NCBI RefSeq assembly: GCF_034555935.1
Contig: NZ_JAYDCJ010000003.1
Span: forward strand, 1,488,001 to 1,552,000
Length of the DNA: 64,000 nucleotides
Direction of reading: 5' to 3'
From: Marinobacter qingdaonensis
GTDB taxonomy: Bacteria > Pseudomonadota > Gammaproteobacteria > Pseudomonadales > Oleiphilaceae
Shown here: one piece after another, positions 26,804 to 35,879 of the stretch
Numbering within the stretch: position 1 is the stretch's first letter
Layout: each line of letters opens with the position of its first letter
The notes under the pieces: generated by a model
The model's input: only the letters and a program-made list of their open reading frames with translations
The model's database searches: none
Told to the model about the DNA's origin: nothing
Made by a program: the position numbers and the translations under genes

Positions 26804-27253
26804 ATGCCCCTGGCTGAGAAGATCTGCCTGTCTGCCGCTTTCCTGTTCTTTATGACGGGCCTGCTCACCGGCATCTGGAAGTACCGGCACATGGCCCGGA
26901 GCGAGGAGGCCAGCTCGCCGGTGTACGTGGATATCGCCCACCGCAGTTCCCTGCTGTACAGTTTCGCGGCCTTGTTGCTGGCGGCGTTCAGTGCCCACAG
27001 TGTGTTCGCCGGCTGGGTCAACACCATCGCGGCGCTGGCGGCCCTGGTGTTCTTCGCCTTCGCCATTGCCACCTATATCATCCATGGCCTGCTGCAGGAC
27101 ACCGACAATCAGCTCCGTCGCCCGCATCGGCTGGGCAAGCGGCTGCTTCCACCCTGGCTGATCGGGGCGTTCATGACCCTGTTGATTGTGGGGGAGGTAG
27201 GCGGGGCGCTGGTGCTTGGCACCGGCGCCATGCTGGGGATCTGGGGCAGTTAG
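26804..27253 (+). CDS. Four-helix integral membrane protein
   Basis: 149 aa with about four hydrophobic segments: ICLSAAFLFFMTGLLTGIW, LLYSFAALLLAAFSA, TIAALAALVFFAFAIATYI and IGAFMTLLIVGEVGGALVL. Conserved-looking His residues (YRHMAR, DIAHRSSLLY) flank the first helices. No named family assigned; such proteins are usually annotated hypothetical. Convergent with lldD. Confidence 0.7.
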   Translation: MPLAEKICLSAAFLFFMTGLLTGIWKYRHMARSEEASSPVYVDIAHRSSLLYSFAALLLAAFSAHSVFAGWVNTIAALAALVFFAFAIATYIIHGLLQDTDNQLRRPHRLGKRLLPPWLIGAFMTLLIVGEVGGALVLGTGAMLGIWGS

Positions 27254-27280
27254 GGCGGGGCTCGACGCCCCGTCCGATTT

Positions 27281-28420
27281 TCAGGCGTCGCGCACCAGCA
27301 GGTCGGCATTGATCTCGCTGATCGATTTGGCGCCAGTCAGTACCATGGCGACGCGCATTTCCTTTTCGATCAGTTCCAGCAGGTTACTGACACCGGCCTG
27401 ACCGTCGGTGGCCAGGGCGTAGATGAAGGCGCGGCCGAGCATGGTGCAGTCGGCGCCCAGCGCCAGCATGCGCACCACATCCAGGCCGGTGCGGATGCCG
27501 GAATCCACCAGGATTTTCAGGTCGCCCTTGACCGCGTCGGCGATGGCCGGCAGCGCACGGGCGCTGGACGGCACGCCGTCGAGCTGTCGGCCGCCGTGGT
27601 TGGATACCACGATGCCGTCGGCGCCGAAGCGCACGGCGTCGCGGGCATCGTCCGGGTCCAGAATGCCTTTGATGATCATTGGGCCATCCCAGAACTCGCG
27701 AATCCACTCAAGATCTTTCCAGGAGATGGACGGGTCAAAGTTGTTGCCCAGCCAGCCGATGTAGTCTTCCAGCCCGGTCGGGTTGCCGCGGTAGGCGGAG
27801 ATGTTGCCCAGATCGTGCGGCTTGCCGAGCAGACCCACGTCGTAGGACCAGCGCGGGTGCGTCATGGCCTGCAGGTAACGGCGCATGGCCGCGTTGGGGC
27901 CGCTCATGCCCGAGTGGGCGTCCCGGTAGCGGGCGCCGGGCACCGGCATGTCGACGGTGAACACCAGAGTTTTTACACCGGCGGCCTTGGCGCGCTCCAG
28001 CGCGTTCTTCATGAAGCCGCGGTCTTTCAGCACGTAGAGCTGAAACCACATGGGGCGGTCGATCGCCGGCGCGACTTCCTCAATCGGGCACACCGACACG
28101 GTGGACAGGGTAAAGGGAATGCCCTTGGCATCCGCCGCCCGCGCCGCCTGCACCTCGCCCCGGCGGGCGCACATGCCGGCCAGGCCGATTGGCGACAGAG
28201 CCACCGGCATGCTCAGGGTCTCGTCGAACAGCTTGGTTTCCAGGCTCAGGTCTTCCATGTTTTTCAGGACGCGCTGACGCAAGGCGATGTCGGACAGATC
28301 CTCGACGTTGCGCTTGAGCGTGTGCTCGGCGTAGGCGCCCCCATCGACGTAATGGAACAGGAAGGGCGGCAGGCGACGCTGGGCGGCGGCGCGGTAGTCG
28401 GTCGAGGCGGAAACGATCAT
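27281..28420 (-). CDS. lldD: L-lactate dehydrogenase (FMN-dependent) LldD
   Basis: 379 aa from ATG 28420 (GAGG just upstream); a longer frame to 28492 has no family similarity. FMN-dependent alpha-hydroxyacid oxidase fold: [44 protein letters not shown] loop ([15 protein letters not shown]), [16 protein letters not shown] and the catalytic [12 protein letters not shown] with its active-site His. Oxidises L-lactate to pyruvate at the inner membrane and feeds the respiratory chain. No lactate permease gene adjoins. Control is probably by the divergent GntR regulator. Confidence 0.95.
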   Translation of the reverse strand: MIVSASTDYRAAAQRRLPPFLFHYVDGGAYAEHTLKRNVEDLSDIALRQRVLKNMEDLSLETKLFDETLSMPVALSPIGLAGMCARRGEVQAARAADAKGIPFTLSTVSVCPIEEVAPAIDRPMWFQLYVLKDRGFMKNALERAKAAGVKTLVFTVDMPVPGARYRDAHSGMSGPNAAMRRYLQAMTHPRWSYDVGLLGKPHDLGNISAYRGNPTGLEDYIGWLGNNFDPSISWKDLEWIREFWDGPMIIKGILDPDDARDAVRFGADGIVVSNHGGRQLDGVPSSARALPAIADAVKGDLKILVDSGIRTGLDVVRMLALGADCTMLGRAFIYALATDGQAGVSNLLELIEKEMRVAMVLTGAKSISEINADLLVRDA

Positions 28421-28516
28421 CGCAGAGTCCTCATGGGTTCTTGAGCAAGCCGCGCCCCTTGCCGGCTGGTCCTCGTAGGAAGAGCGGGCCATTCATTGCT
28501 TAAGCAAAGGCGCGTC

Positions 28517-28533
28517 AATTGGTAATACCAATT
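28517..28533. promoter_or_regulatory. LldR-type operator 1
   Basis: Perfect 17-bp palindrome AATTGGTAATACCAATT. It fits the FadR/GntR-subfamily consensus TNGTNNNACNA and the AATTGGT-N3-ACCAATT type of site used by E. coli LldR. It lies about 97 bp upstream of lldD. Confidence 0.75.
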
Positions 28534-28660
28534 TATAGCAGTTGGTGCAGTAGATTAGAAAACCATCAATGGTGTGTCAAACACGCAAATGTAGACTTTG
28601 GTACAGGCGTGGATATTCGGCTTGATCAACGGGCGGTCACTGGTTAACCTTTTCTGTAAA

Positions 28661-28673
28661 TTGGTCAGACCAA
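28661..28673. promoter_or_regulatory. LldR-type operator 2
   Basis: TTGGTCAGACCAA, a perfect 13-bp palindrome of the same type as operator 1, 19 bp before the regulator's start codon and 140 bp (centre to centre about 142) from operator 1. The pair suggests looping and autoregulation, as described for E. coli lldPRD. Confidence 0.7.
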
Positions 28674-28691
28674 AATAGGGCAGAAGCGGAA

Positions 28692-29462
28692 ATGGGGCAG
28701 ATTCGCCAGCACCGACTCTCCGACAACATCGTCGAGCAGCTGGAAACCATGATTCTGGAGGGCACGCTGCAGCCGGGGCAGCGTCTGCCGGCGGAGCGTG
28801 CGCTGGCGGAGCGGTTTGGTGTGTCGCGGCCGTCGGTGCGTGAGGCGGTGCAGAAGCTGGTGGCCCGGGGCCTGTTGACCAGCCGTCAGGGCGGTGGCAA
28901 CTATGTCAGTGACTCCCTGGGCTCAAGCTTCAGTGACCCGCTGCTGAACCTGATTGAGGGCCGCCCCGATGCCCAGCGTGACCTGCTGGAGTTTCGTCAC
29001 ACCCTGGAAGCGGACTGCGCCTATTACGCCGCCCGGCGTGCCACCGACCTCGACCGTCAGCAACTACAGGAAGCCTACGATGAGCTGCAGGCCTGCTACG
29101 CCCGCGAAGGCCAGGCGAGCCGAGCCGAGGAAGGTGCCGCTGACGCGCGCTTTCATCTGGCCATTGCCGAGGCCAGCCACAACCTTGTGCTGCTGCACAC
29201 CATTCGCGGTCTGTTCGATCTGCTCAAGCGCAGTACCGTGACCAACATCGGGGGCATGTACGCCCTGCGCAGTGAAACCCGACACACGCTGGTGGCCCAG
29301 CACCAGGCCCTGTTCGACGCCATCATGGCGGGCCGCGCCGAGGATGCCCGCCGCCTCGCCGGCGAGCACATCAACTTTGTCCAGGACATGCTGGAGGAAC
29401 GCGAGGAAGAAAACCGCCGGCTGGCCCGCGCCCAGCGCCGGGAGCGCCCGGCTAGCCAGTAA
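28692..29462 (+). CDS. lldR: GntR/FadR-subfamily regulator, probable LldR
   Basis: 256 aa. N-terminal winged helix (MILEGTLQPGQRLPAERALA, ERFGVSRPSVREAVQKLVAR) and C-terminal FCD effector domain with metal-site His residues (FRHTLEADCAYYAARRA, FHLAIAEASHN, HQALFDAI). Divergent from lldD with two matching palindromic operators, so it most likely senses lactate and controls lldD and itself. Related PdhR-type regulators have the same architecture. Confidence 0.88.
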   Translation: MGQIRQHRLSDNIVEQLETMILEGTLQPGQRLPAERALAERFGVSRPSVREAVQKLVARGLLTSRQGGGNYVSDSLGSSFSDPLLNLIEGRPDAQRDLLEFRHTLEADCAYYAARRATDLDRQQLQEAYDELQACYAREGQASRAEEGAADARFHLAIAEASHNLVLLHTIRGLFDLLKRSTVTNIGGMYALRSETRHTLVAQHQALFDAIMAGRAEDARRLAGEHINFVQDMLEEREEENRRLARAQRRERPASQ

Positions 29463-29537
29463 GTCCCTGTCAGCCAACGGCGGCACTATTTGCTACTATG
29501 GCGCCCCTCCACCCCGACAGCGATTGACCACAACCCC

Positions 29538-31331
29538 ATGACTGCTCCGTTCACATTGCGGCCGTACCAACAGGAAGCGGTTGATGCCACCTTGCGGCAC
29601 TTCCGCAGATCGGACGAGTCGGCGGTAATTGTGCTGCCGACCGGAGCGGGGAAGAGTCTGGTCATTGCCGAGTTGGCCCGGCTCGCCAAACGCAAGATCC
29701 TGGTGCTGACCCACGTCAAAGAGCTGGTGGAGCAGAATCACGCCAAGTACCAGAGCTACGGTCTGACGGGGGGCATTTTCTCGGCCGGGCTGAAGCGCAA
29801 GGACAACCAGCATCAGGTCACCTTCGCCAGTGTGCAGTCGGTGTCGGCCAATCTGGACCAGTTCCGGGACCAATACTCCTTGGTGATCATCGATGAGTGC
29901 CATCGGGTCAGTGGCGAGGAGACCAGCCAGTATCAGCGCATCATTGAGCTGCTGCGGCAGCAGAACGACGCGTTGAAAGTGCTCGGGCTGACCGCCACCC
30001 CCTACCGTCTGGCCATGGGCTGGATCTACCGCTACCACTACCGGGGCTTTGTTCGTGGCTCTGAGGAAGAGCACGATAAACCCTTTCAGCATTGCATCTA
30101 CGAGTTGCCACTGAGCTACATGATCAACCGGGGCTTTCTCACCAGGCCCGAGCTGGTGAACGCGGCGGTGGCGCAGTACGACTTCTCCGCCCTGCCCAGG
30201 GACCGCTTCGGGGAGTACGCCGAGAAAGACGTGAACCAGCTGTTGGGCAAGCACCAGCGGGTGACCCGCGCCATCATTGAGCAGGTGATGGAGCTGGCCG
30301 ACGAGCGCCAGGGTGTGATGATCTTCGCGGCCACGGTGGCGCACGCCCGGGAGATCACCGGCTATCTGCCGCAACAGCAAACCGCACTGGTCACCGGCGC
30401 GACCGATCTGGCCGAACGGGAGCGGCTGATCCAGCAGTTCAAACAGCGGCGGTTGAAGTACCTGGTGAACGTGTCTGTGCTCACCACCGGCTTTGACGCA
30501 CCCCACGTCGATTTCATCGCCATCCTTCGCCCGACCCAGTCGGTCAGCCTGTATCAGCAGATTGTGGGCCGGGGGCTGCGTCTGGACGCCGGCAAACAGG
30601 ATTGCCTGGTGGTCGATTACGCCGGCAATAGCGTGAACCTGCATCACCCGGAGGTGGGAGAGCCGAAACCCAATCCCGACAGAGAACCGGTGCAGGTGTT
30701 TTGCCCGGGCTGCGGCTTTGCCAACATCTTCTGGGGCAAAACCGACGGTGACGGCCGGGTGGTCGAACACTACGGGCGCCGGTGCCAGGGAGTGTTAGAG
30801 GACCCTGTAGGCCCCGCAGAGGCGGGCACTACCCAGGCGAAAACGCCGCGCCCGGAGCAATGCGATTACCGGTTCCGGTTCAAGGAATGCCCCCACTGCA
30901 GTGCCGAGAACGACATCGCGGCCCGCAACTGCCACCAGTGCCACAAGGCCATCATCGACCCGGATGACCAGCTTCGGGATGCCCTGAAACTCAAGGACGC
31001 CCTGGTGATCCGTTGTGCGGGCATCAGCCTGAGTGACCGCGGCAGCAAGCTGAGGCTCACCTACCACGGCGAGGATGGCGAAGAGCTCAGCGAGTCCTTT
31101 GATTTCAGCAAGCCGGCCCAGCGCAGCGTCTTCAACAAACTGTTTGGTCGACGGTTCGCCAGCAGCCAGGCGCCGAAGGCGTTCACAACAGCCGACCAGG
31201 TGCTCGAGTTCCAGGCGCTGTTGCCTGCGCCGGATTTTGTCATTGCCCGCAAACAGAAGCATTACTGGCAGGTGCAGGAGCGGATCTTTGATTACCAGGG
31301 CGGTCGTCGCAAAGCGAACGCGCTGTCCTGA
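29538..31331 (+). CDS. radD: RadD (YejH)-type superfamily 2 helicase
   Basis: 597 aa from ATG 29538 (close to the E. coli RadD length). Motif I LPTGAGKS, motif II IDECHR (a DECH box), motif [13 protein letters not shown], and motif [12 protein letters not shown]. The C-terminal zinc motifs are [11 protein letters not shown], then [11 protein letters not shown] and CHQCH. RadD supports RecA strand exchange and double-strand break repair, with SSB interaction. Follows the lldR gene but is probably an independent unit. Confidence 0.93.
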   Translation: MTAPFTLRPYQQEAVDATLRHFRRSDESAVIVLPTGAGKSLVIAELARLAKRKILVLTHVKELVEQNHAKYQSYGLTGGIFSAGLKRKDNQHQVTFASVQSVSANLDQFRDQYSLVIIDECHRVSGEETSQYQRIIELLRQQNDALKVLGLTATPYRLAMGWIYRYHYRGFVRGSEEEHDKPFQHCIYELPLSYMINRGFLTRPELVNAAVAQYDFSALPRDRFGEYAEKDVNQLLGKHQRVTRAIIEQVMELADERQGVMIFAATVAHAREITGYLPQQQTALVTGATDLAERERLIQQFKQRRLKYLVNVSVLTTGFDAPHVDFIAILRPTQSVSLYQQIVGRGLRLDAGKQDCLVVDYAGNSVNLHHPEVGEPKPNPDREPVQVFCPGCGFANIFWGKTDGDGRVVEHYGRRCQGVLEDPVGPAEAGTTQAKTPRPEQCDYRFRFKECPHCSAENDIAARNCHQCHKAIIDPDDQLRDALKLKDALVIRCAGISLSDRGSKLRLTYHGEDGEELSESFDFSKPAQRSVFNKLFGRRFASSQAPKAFTTADQVLEFQALLPAPDFVIARKQKHYWQVQERIFDYQGGRRKANALS

Positions 31332-31458
31332 ACCTCATGCCGAAAACACTGAGCCCCGGTGCGTCGCCTCCGTGATGCCCCCTCGGGACAAAAGTCTAGG
31401 TGATCCGGCTGGGGCGTCTGGGCCTATACTGGAGGCCCCGACACAGGAAGCGCGCGCG

Positions 31459-31947
31459 ATGGAACTCGAATCGACCACACTGACCATGACCGTCCTCATG
31501 ACGCCGGACATGGCCAACTTCTCCGGCAATGTCCACGGTGGAGCCCTGCTCAAGTACCTGGATGAAGTGGCGTACGCCTGCGCCAGCCGTTACGCGGGCA
31601 CCTATGTGGTCACCTTGTCGGTGGACCAGGTGATGTTCCTGCAGCCGATTCACGTGGGGGAGGTGGTCACCTTCCTGGCGAGCGTGAACTTCACCGGGCG
31701 CACCTCCATGGAAATCGGCATCAAGGTGATCACCGAAGACATCCGCAAGAAACTGGTCAGGCACACCAACAGCTGTTTCTTCACCATGGTCGCCGTGGAC
31801 GACAACGGCAAAGCCGTGCAAGTGCCCATGCTCGAACCCCGTACCGATGATCAGATCCGGCGGTTTGCCAACGGCCAGCAACGACGGGCGATTCGGATCG
31901 AGTTGGCGGAGCGCTACAAGGCGCTCCAGTCCTCGTCGGACAGCTGA
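31459..31947 (+). CDS. Acyl-CoA thioesterase, hotdog fold (YciA-like)
   Basis: 162 aa from ATG 31459; a longer open frame reaching into radD was rejected. The hotdog acyl-CoA thioesterase motif is MANFSGNVHGGALLKYLDEV with the catalytic Asp, then VTLSVDQVMFLQPIHVGEVV and GRTSMEIGIKV. Hydrolyses acyl-CoA esters to free acid and CoA in the cytoplasm. Chain-length preference cannot be read from the sequence. Confidence 0.92.
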   Translation: MELESTTLTMTVLMTPDMANFSGNVHGGALLKYLDEVAYACASRYAGTYVVTLSVDQVMFLQPIHVGEVVTFLASVNFTGRTSMEIGIKVITEDIRKKLVRHTNSCFFTMVAVDDNGKAVQVPMLEPRTDDQIRRFANGQQRRAIRIELAERYKALQSSSDS

Positions 31948-31955
31948 GGGCGTCG

Positions 31956-32369
31956 TTAACGGTGAGACGCTGCGGTCAGCCCCGGCTGGCTGCCAGCCAC
32001 CCGTTTCATCCAGGCCATGTCCAGCGGCACCAGTACGTTCAGGGCAAACAGCACCCAGCCGAGCGGCTGCAGCGTCGCCGCGAACCACACCATGAGGGCC
32101 AGGGACAGCAGGGCCCAGGTCACATCCACGGCAATCATCAGGTTGAAAAAGCGCGCCTGCCACCGCTGGTTCAGGGCCATGGCGGTCATGTCCACGCACC
32201 ACAGCAGCATCACAAGGCCGACCACCTGGTAAAAGGTGGCGCCGGGGCCGCCCGCCCACTGGGCAATGGGGCCGGAGGCCAGGATCAGCGCCAGGGCCAG
32301 GGGCGTTGAGAGGAACACGTCGCTCAGGATGATTTGCTTCACGCTGAATTGGCGGACGATGTTTTTCAT
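31956..32369 (-). CDS. Four-helix membrane protein
   Basis: 137 aa, four hydrophobic segments: LSTPLALALILASGPIAQWA, FYQVVGLVMLLWCVDMTAMA, FNLMIAVDVTWALLSLALMV, and LQPLGWVLFALNVLVPLDMA. No family name assigned; similar small membrane proteins next to XRE regulators are usually of unknown function. Divergent from the XRE regulator at 32520, which may control it. Confidence 0.75.
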   Translation of the reverse strand: MKNIVRQFSVKQIILSDVFLSTPLALALILASGPIAQWAGGPGATFYQVVGLVMLLWCVDMTAMALNQRWQARFFNLMIAVDVTWALLSLALMVWFAATLQPLGWVLFALNVLVPLDMAWMKRVAGSQPGLTAASHR

Positions 32370-32519
32370 GGGGTCACCTCATTCGGGTTTCACAAAGGGT
32401 TGGACTACGCTACAAAGCTTCTACCGGGGTGGTGATAGGCTCAATTACCTGTGAGGTAATGGTGCGGCTTACCCGCGCTCGCGATAATGGCTTGGCATTC
32501 GGACAAGACAGGGACCCCA

Positions 32520-33302
32520 ATGAGCGCCTTCGGAACGCTGTTCAGAGAAATGCGGCAGGGCAAGCGCCTGAGCCAGATGGATTTCGCCCTGGCCTGCGAG
32601 GTCTCGGCCAAGCACATCAGCTTCCTGGAAACCGGCCGCAGCCAGCCGAGCAAGGGCATGGTTCTGCATCTGGCGCAGATGCTGCAAACCGATCTGGCCG
32701 GCACCAATCGCCTGCTGTCGGCCGCGGGCTACAGTCAAGTCTATTCCGATCAGGACCTGAACGCCCCTGGCATGGCCATGATCAAGGACGCCCTCGATCA
32801 CCTGCTGCAGGCGCACCTGCCGTACCCTGCGGTGGTGTTCGATCACGAGTACTCCCTGGTCATGGCAAATCAGGCCATGCAGGCGATGATGCTCAGACTG
32901 GTGCAGCTGGGCGCCCAGCTTCCGGCCCGGCCCAACTTCCTGCTGGCCCTGCTCGATGACAAGGGCATCAAGCCCTTCGTCGGCGACTGGGAGAACATCG
33001 CCTGCCACATGCTGCAGCGCATCTACCACGAACATCTGGCCGGCCCGTTTCGCGACCAGCCCAATCGGTTGCTGGAGCAGGCGCTGACGATCCCGGGCGT
33101 GCCGGAGCACTGGAAAAGCCACGTGGTGGAGCACCTGGACTACCCGGCGATACCCTTCACCCTGAACCTGGGCGAACAACCGCTTCGAATCTTCTCGACC
33201 ATCGCCACCATCGGCACGCCGCTGGACGTCACCGCGCAGAACTTGCGGATCGAGCATTTCTTTCCGATGGATGAGAGCACCAAGGCCTACTGGCAGGCGT
33301 GA
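32520..33302 (+). CDS. XRE-family regulator with MmyB-like ligand domain
   Basis: 260 aa from ATG 32520 (AGGGA upstream). HTH at residues about 5-60 (FREMRQGKRLSQMDFALACE, VSAKHISFLETGRSQPSKG) followed by an MmyB-like PAS-type domain (AVVFDHEYSLVMANQAMQAM, then ENIACHMLQRIYHE). Such regulators often bind fatty acids or other small hydrophobic ligands. Likely controls the divergent membrane protein gene. 150-bp shared promoter region. Confidence 0.9.
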   Translation: MSAFGTLFREMRQGKRLSQMDFALACEVSAKHISFLETGRSQPSKGMVLHLAQMLQTDLAGTNRLLSAAGYSQVYSDQDLNAPGMAMIKDALDHLLQAHLPYPAVVFDHEYSLVMANQAMQAMMLRLVQLGAQLPARPNFLLALLDDKGIKPFVGDWENIACHMLQRIYHEHLAGPFRDQPNRLLEQALTIPGVPEHWKSHVVEHLDYPAIPFTLNLGEQPLRIFSTIATIGTPLDVTAQNLRIEHFFPMDESTKAYWQA

Positions 33303-33399
33303 TGCGTCGGCAAGGCACGGGAGTGTTGCCAACGGCCCCGATTGAACACATCATGCGGCAGTTGCGCTGACCTACCACCGAGATGCCCCGGGGCCCGAG

Positions 33400-33624
33400 A
33401 TGATCAAACCAAGCTGTTACAGCTGCCGCAAGAGATTTGAGCCGGCCGAGCTGCGCCTGCACTACTCGAAAAACTACTGCCAGCCCTGCGGTGTCGGTTT
33501 GTTTGGCGACGACTACGCCCGTTTTCCGGAGAAGCCCAGCCCCACCACCCGCCGGAATCTGGCGGTTCATCTGGCCGTGCTGGTCCTTGGCGCGGCGGCA
33601 TTCTGGCTCTGGTTTCAGGCCTGA
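33400..33624 (+). CDS. Small zinc-ribbon protein with C-terminal membrane anchor
   Basis: 74 aa. CYSCRKRFEPAELRLHYSKN followed by YCQPCGVG gives a four-Cys zinc ribbon at residues 6-31. A C-terminal hydrophobic helix (LAVHLAVLVLGAAAFWLWF) anchors it in the membrane with the ribbon inside. No named family. Its 3' end overlaps the convergent NIT gene by 10 nt. Confidence 0.65.
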   Translation: MIKPSCYSCRKRFEPAELRLHYSKNYCQPCGVGLFGDDYARFPEKPSPTTRRNLAVHLAVLVLGAAAFWLWFQA

Positions 33625-34439
33625 TACCGGCCCTGCAGCATCCGCAGCATTTCATCCACCACCGCAAACTGGGCACTGATGGTCTGGCTGGCCTGGTCGA
33701 AATAGGCGCTGGCCGGCAGCTTCGGTGCCGCCTCTGACAGAAATTCGGTCTCGATCACCGACAGCAGGGTGCTGACGGTCCGGCTCGCTTCCTGCAACGA
33801 GCCCAATCCGCCCTGGTTCTGGCTCTGCAGCGTGTTGTGGGCCACGGCCGACAACGCCTGGATCCGCTCGCACAGAAAGCTCAGCCGGATCCGCTCCACC
33901 CCGGTGCTGTTACCCGCCGCCGCGATGCCGGTACCCAGGGCCCGTGCCTGTCCCAGCCATTCGGTGGTGTAGAGCAATTCCCGCCATAGAGTGCCGACGC
34001 CGTCGCCCGGGTGGCTCAGAAACAGCAGTTGGTAGCGGGCGGCGATGTCTTCGATCAGTTGCAGCAGGTTGGCGATCAGCTGGTTGTGCTGTTTCAGGTT
34101 GTCGCTGACCGGCAATGACAGGGCCGTGCGCTCTAGCCGGGACCAATGGTCGGTGAACGACACCCAGCGTTCGTGCTCGACCAGACTGGTCGCGTCCAGG
34201 CCGTTCAGGTTGGTGCGAATCGTCGCCCGGGTCTGTTCCAGCTTCGGTTTCAGCGAGTGGTCGCCGCCCAGGTAGCCGGTGCTCAGGCCCCGATGTTGTT
34301 GCAGGTGTTCGAGCAACTGCCTCAGGCTCTTGAGCTGGGCGAGGCCCTGGGCGCGCCGGGCCGAGTTTTGCCAGGGTTTCTTGAACGCCAGGATCAAGAC
34401 CAGGAACAGGGTGACAGCGGCGGCAATCAATAGGTCCAT
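33615..34439 (-). CDS. NIT-like sensor domain on a single membrane anchor
   Basis: 274 aa. N-terminal membrane helix (LLIAAAVTLFLVLILAF) followed by KKPWQNSARR; positive charges after the helix suggest the rest is cytoplasmic. Residues about 35-265 are all-helical, with LLEHLQQHRGLSTGYLGGD, the signature region of NIT (nitrate/nitrite-sensing) domains. The start shares a base with the stop of the chemoreceptor gene upstream (TGATG), so the two are translated together: a sensor on a separate polypeptide from its receptor. The nitrate ligand is only the family's usual one. Confidence 0.75.
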   Translation of the reverse strand: MDLLIAAAVTLFLVLILAFKKPWQNSARRAQGLAQLKSLRQLLEHLQQHRGLSTGYLGGDHSLKPKLEQTRATIRTNLNGLDATSLVEHERWVSFTDHWSRLERTALSLPVSDNLKQHNQLIANLLQLIEDIAARYQLLFLSHPGDGVGTLWRELLYTTEWLGQARALGTGIAAAGNSTGVERIRLSFLCERIQALSAVAHNTLQSQNQGGLGSLQEASRTVSTLLSVIETEFLSEAAPKLPASAYFDQASQTISAQFAVVDEMLRMLQGRYQA

Positions 34440-35602
34440 CAGCGTGCGCCTCCGGCGGTGGTGGGTTCGGTGATGGCGGCGGTCAGGCCCTGGATGTGCT
34501 GGACGATCAGGTCGGTCTCCTCGGTCGCCCGGCCATTGGCGTCAATGCGCTGGTGGGTGGTGTCCACCTGGGTCGCGATCTCCCGAACGGCGAGATCCTG
34601 CTCCCGGGCATTGTGGGCCACCGAGGCCACCTGCTCGTTCATATGCAGGGCGTGGGTCTGGATATGTTCCAGGCACTCCTGCACCGCCCGGGTGTCGGCG
34701 ACGCTGTCCCGGGCCTGCTGCAGCAACCGGTCCATTTGCTGATGCGTGGCCTCGATGTTGGCCCGGACACCGGCGATGTTGGTGCCGATGCTGGCGGCCG
34801 ACTGATGGCTGCTGTTGGCCAGATCCCGGACTTCATTGGCAACCACGGCAAAGCCCCGGCCATTGTCCCCGGCCCGGGCCGCTTCGATGGCGGCGTTCAG
34901 GGCGAGCAGGTTGGTCTGTTCGGCGATGTGACTGATGGTGGCGGTCATGTTGGTGACCGACTGGAACTGATCGAGCAGCTGGGTCATCAGCTCGGTGGTT
35001 TGTTTGGCATCGGCGGCCATGCCGGCGATGGTGTCGCTGGCGGTGGCCAGGCGGCTGCCCCCTTCCTGAATCAGGTCGCGCACCTGCGCGCTGGCCTGTT
35101 CCGACGCCTGGGCGTTACGGGCCACTTCGGCAATGCTCTGGCTCATCTCCTCGACCGCCGCCGAGGTGGCGGCCGAAGCCTGGCGCTGCTCGCTGGCGCC
35201 GAGCGCGATTTGCTGGCTGCTCTGGGACAGCTCGCCGGTGGCGTGGGCGATTTCCGCCAGGCGGTCGGTCAGCCGCTGCTCCCGGCGTTCGCTGTCGCGC
35301 AGGGTATCAGCCACGGATTGGGCGAGTGGCGCCAGCAGGGTAAGCCGGGTGTCGAGCAGGCGGTAATCCCGGTCTCGGGCCTGGTTCCGGCAGCCGGCGA
35401 TCAGGGCGTCGGCGTCTTTTTGCATCAGCAGTAACCAGGCCGTGGTCAGGTAGCTGGCCAGGACCACCAGGGCCAGCCCCGCGGCCATCAGCCCCAGCAC
35501 TGTCAGGGAAAGTCCGGCCAACAGAGCCAGGGTGCTGACGGTGATGGCTGTTCGCCGGCCAAGGCGGCCGGCCAGGGCCGCAGGGTACAGCAATGGATTC
35601 AT
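34439..35602 (-). CDS. Methyl-accepting chemotaxis protein without sensor domain
   Basis: 387 aa. Two adjacent hydrophobic helices (residues about 17-60) with almost no periplasmic loop, then a cytoplasmic signalling domain. The hairpin tip is [19 protein letters not shown] followed by [15 protein letters not shown]. Lacks any ligand-binding domain of its own. Translationally coupled to the NIT-domain protein downstream, which probably supplies the sensing function. Lacks the C-terminal pentapeptide. Confidence 0.92.
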   Translation of the reverse strand: MNPLLYPAALAGRLGRRTAITVSTLALLAGLSLTVLGLMAAGLALVVLASYLTTAWLLLMQKDADALIAGCRNQARDRDYRLLDTRLTLLAPLAQSVADTLRDSERREQRLTDRLAEIAHATGELSQSSQQIALGASEQRQASAATSAAVEEMSQSIAEVARNAQASEQASAQVRDLIQEGGSRLATASDTIAGMAADAKQTTELMTQLLDQFQSVTNMTATISHIAEQTNLLALNAAIEAARAGDNGRGFAVVANEVRDLANSSHQSAASIGTNIAGVRANIEATHQQMDRLLQQARDSVADTRAVQECLEHIQTHALHMNEQVASVAHNAREQDLAVREIATQVDTTHQRIDANGRATEETDLIVQHIQGLTAAITEPTTAGGAR

Positions 35603-35879
35603 GGTGCGTCCTCGCGATGGGTCGGGGCGTCCAGGGCCCCCTGCGAGATATGCCGAGCAAGATGCATACCGTGCAGGCCTGCCCCGTGTGTACCGGTTTG
35701 GCGCACGGGTGGCCCCGGCGGGTGCGCTGAAATGGGGCGCGGGCCGGAGGGTAAGGCAGGTGATCCGCTTTAAAAGGGGGCAGGTACACTCCTAGGATGG
35801 GTTACTGCTTTTGGGATGAAGTTCTGGCTATGGTGGCCGATAACCTCATCACAGGAATTCTGCAGAGGACATAACAACA
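35603..35879. other. Divergent promoter region of two chemoreceptor loci
   Basis: 277 bp between divergent chemoreceptor genes. No gene or clear operator recognised; the last 60 bp before 35880 are more AT-rich. Shared regulation of the two loci is possible. Confidence 0.4.
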
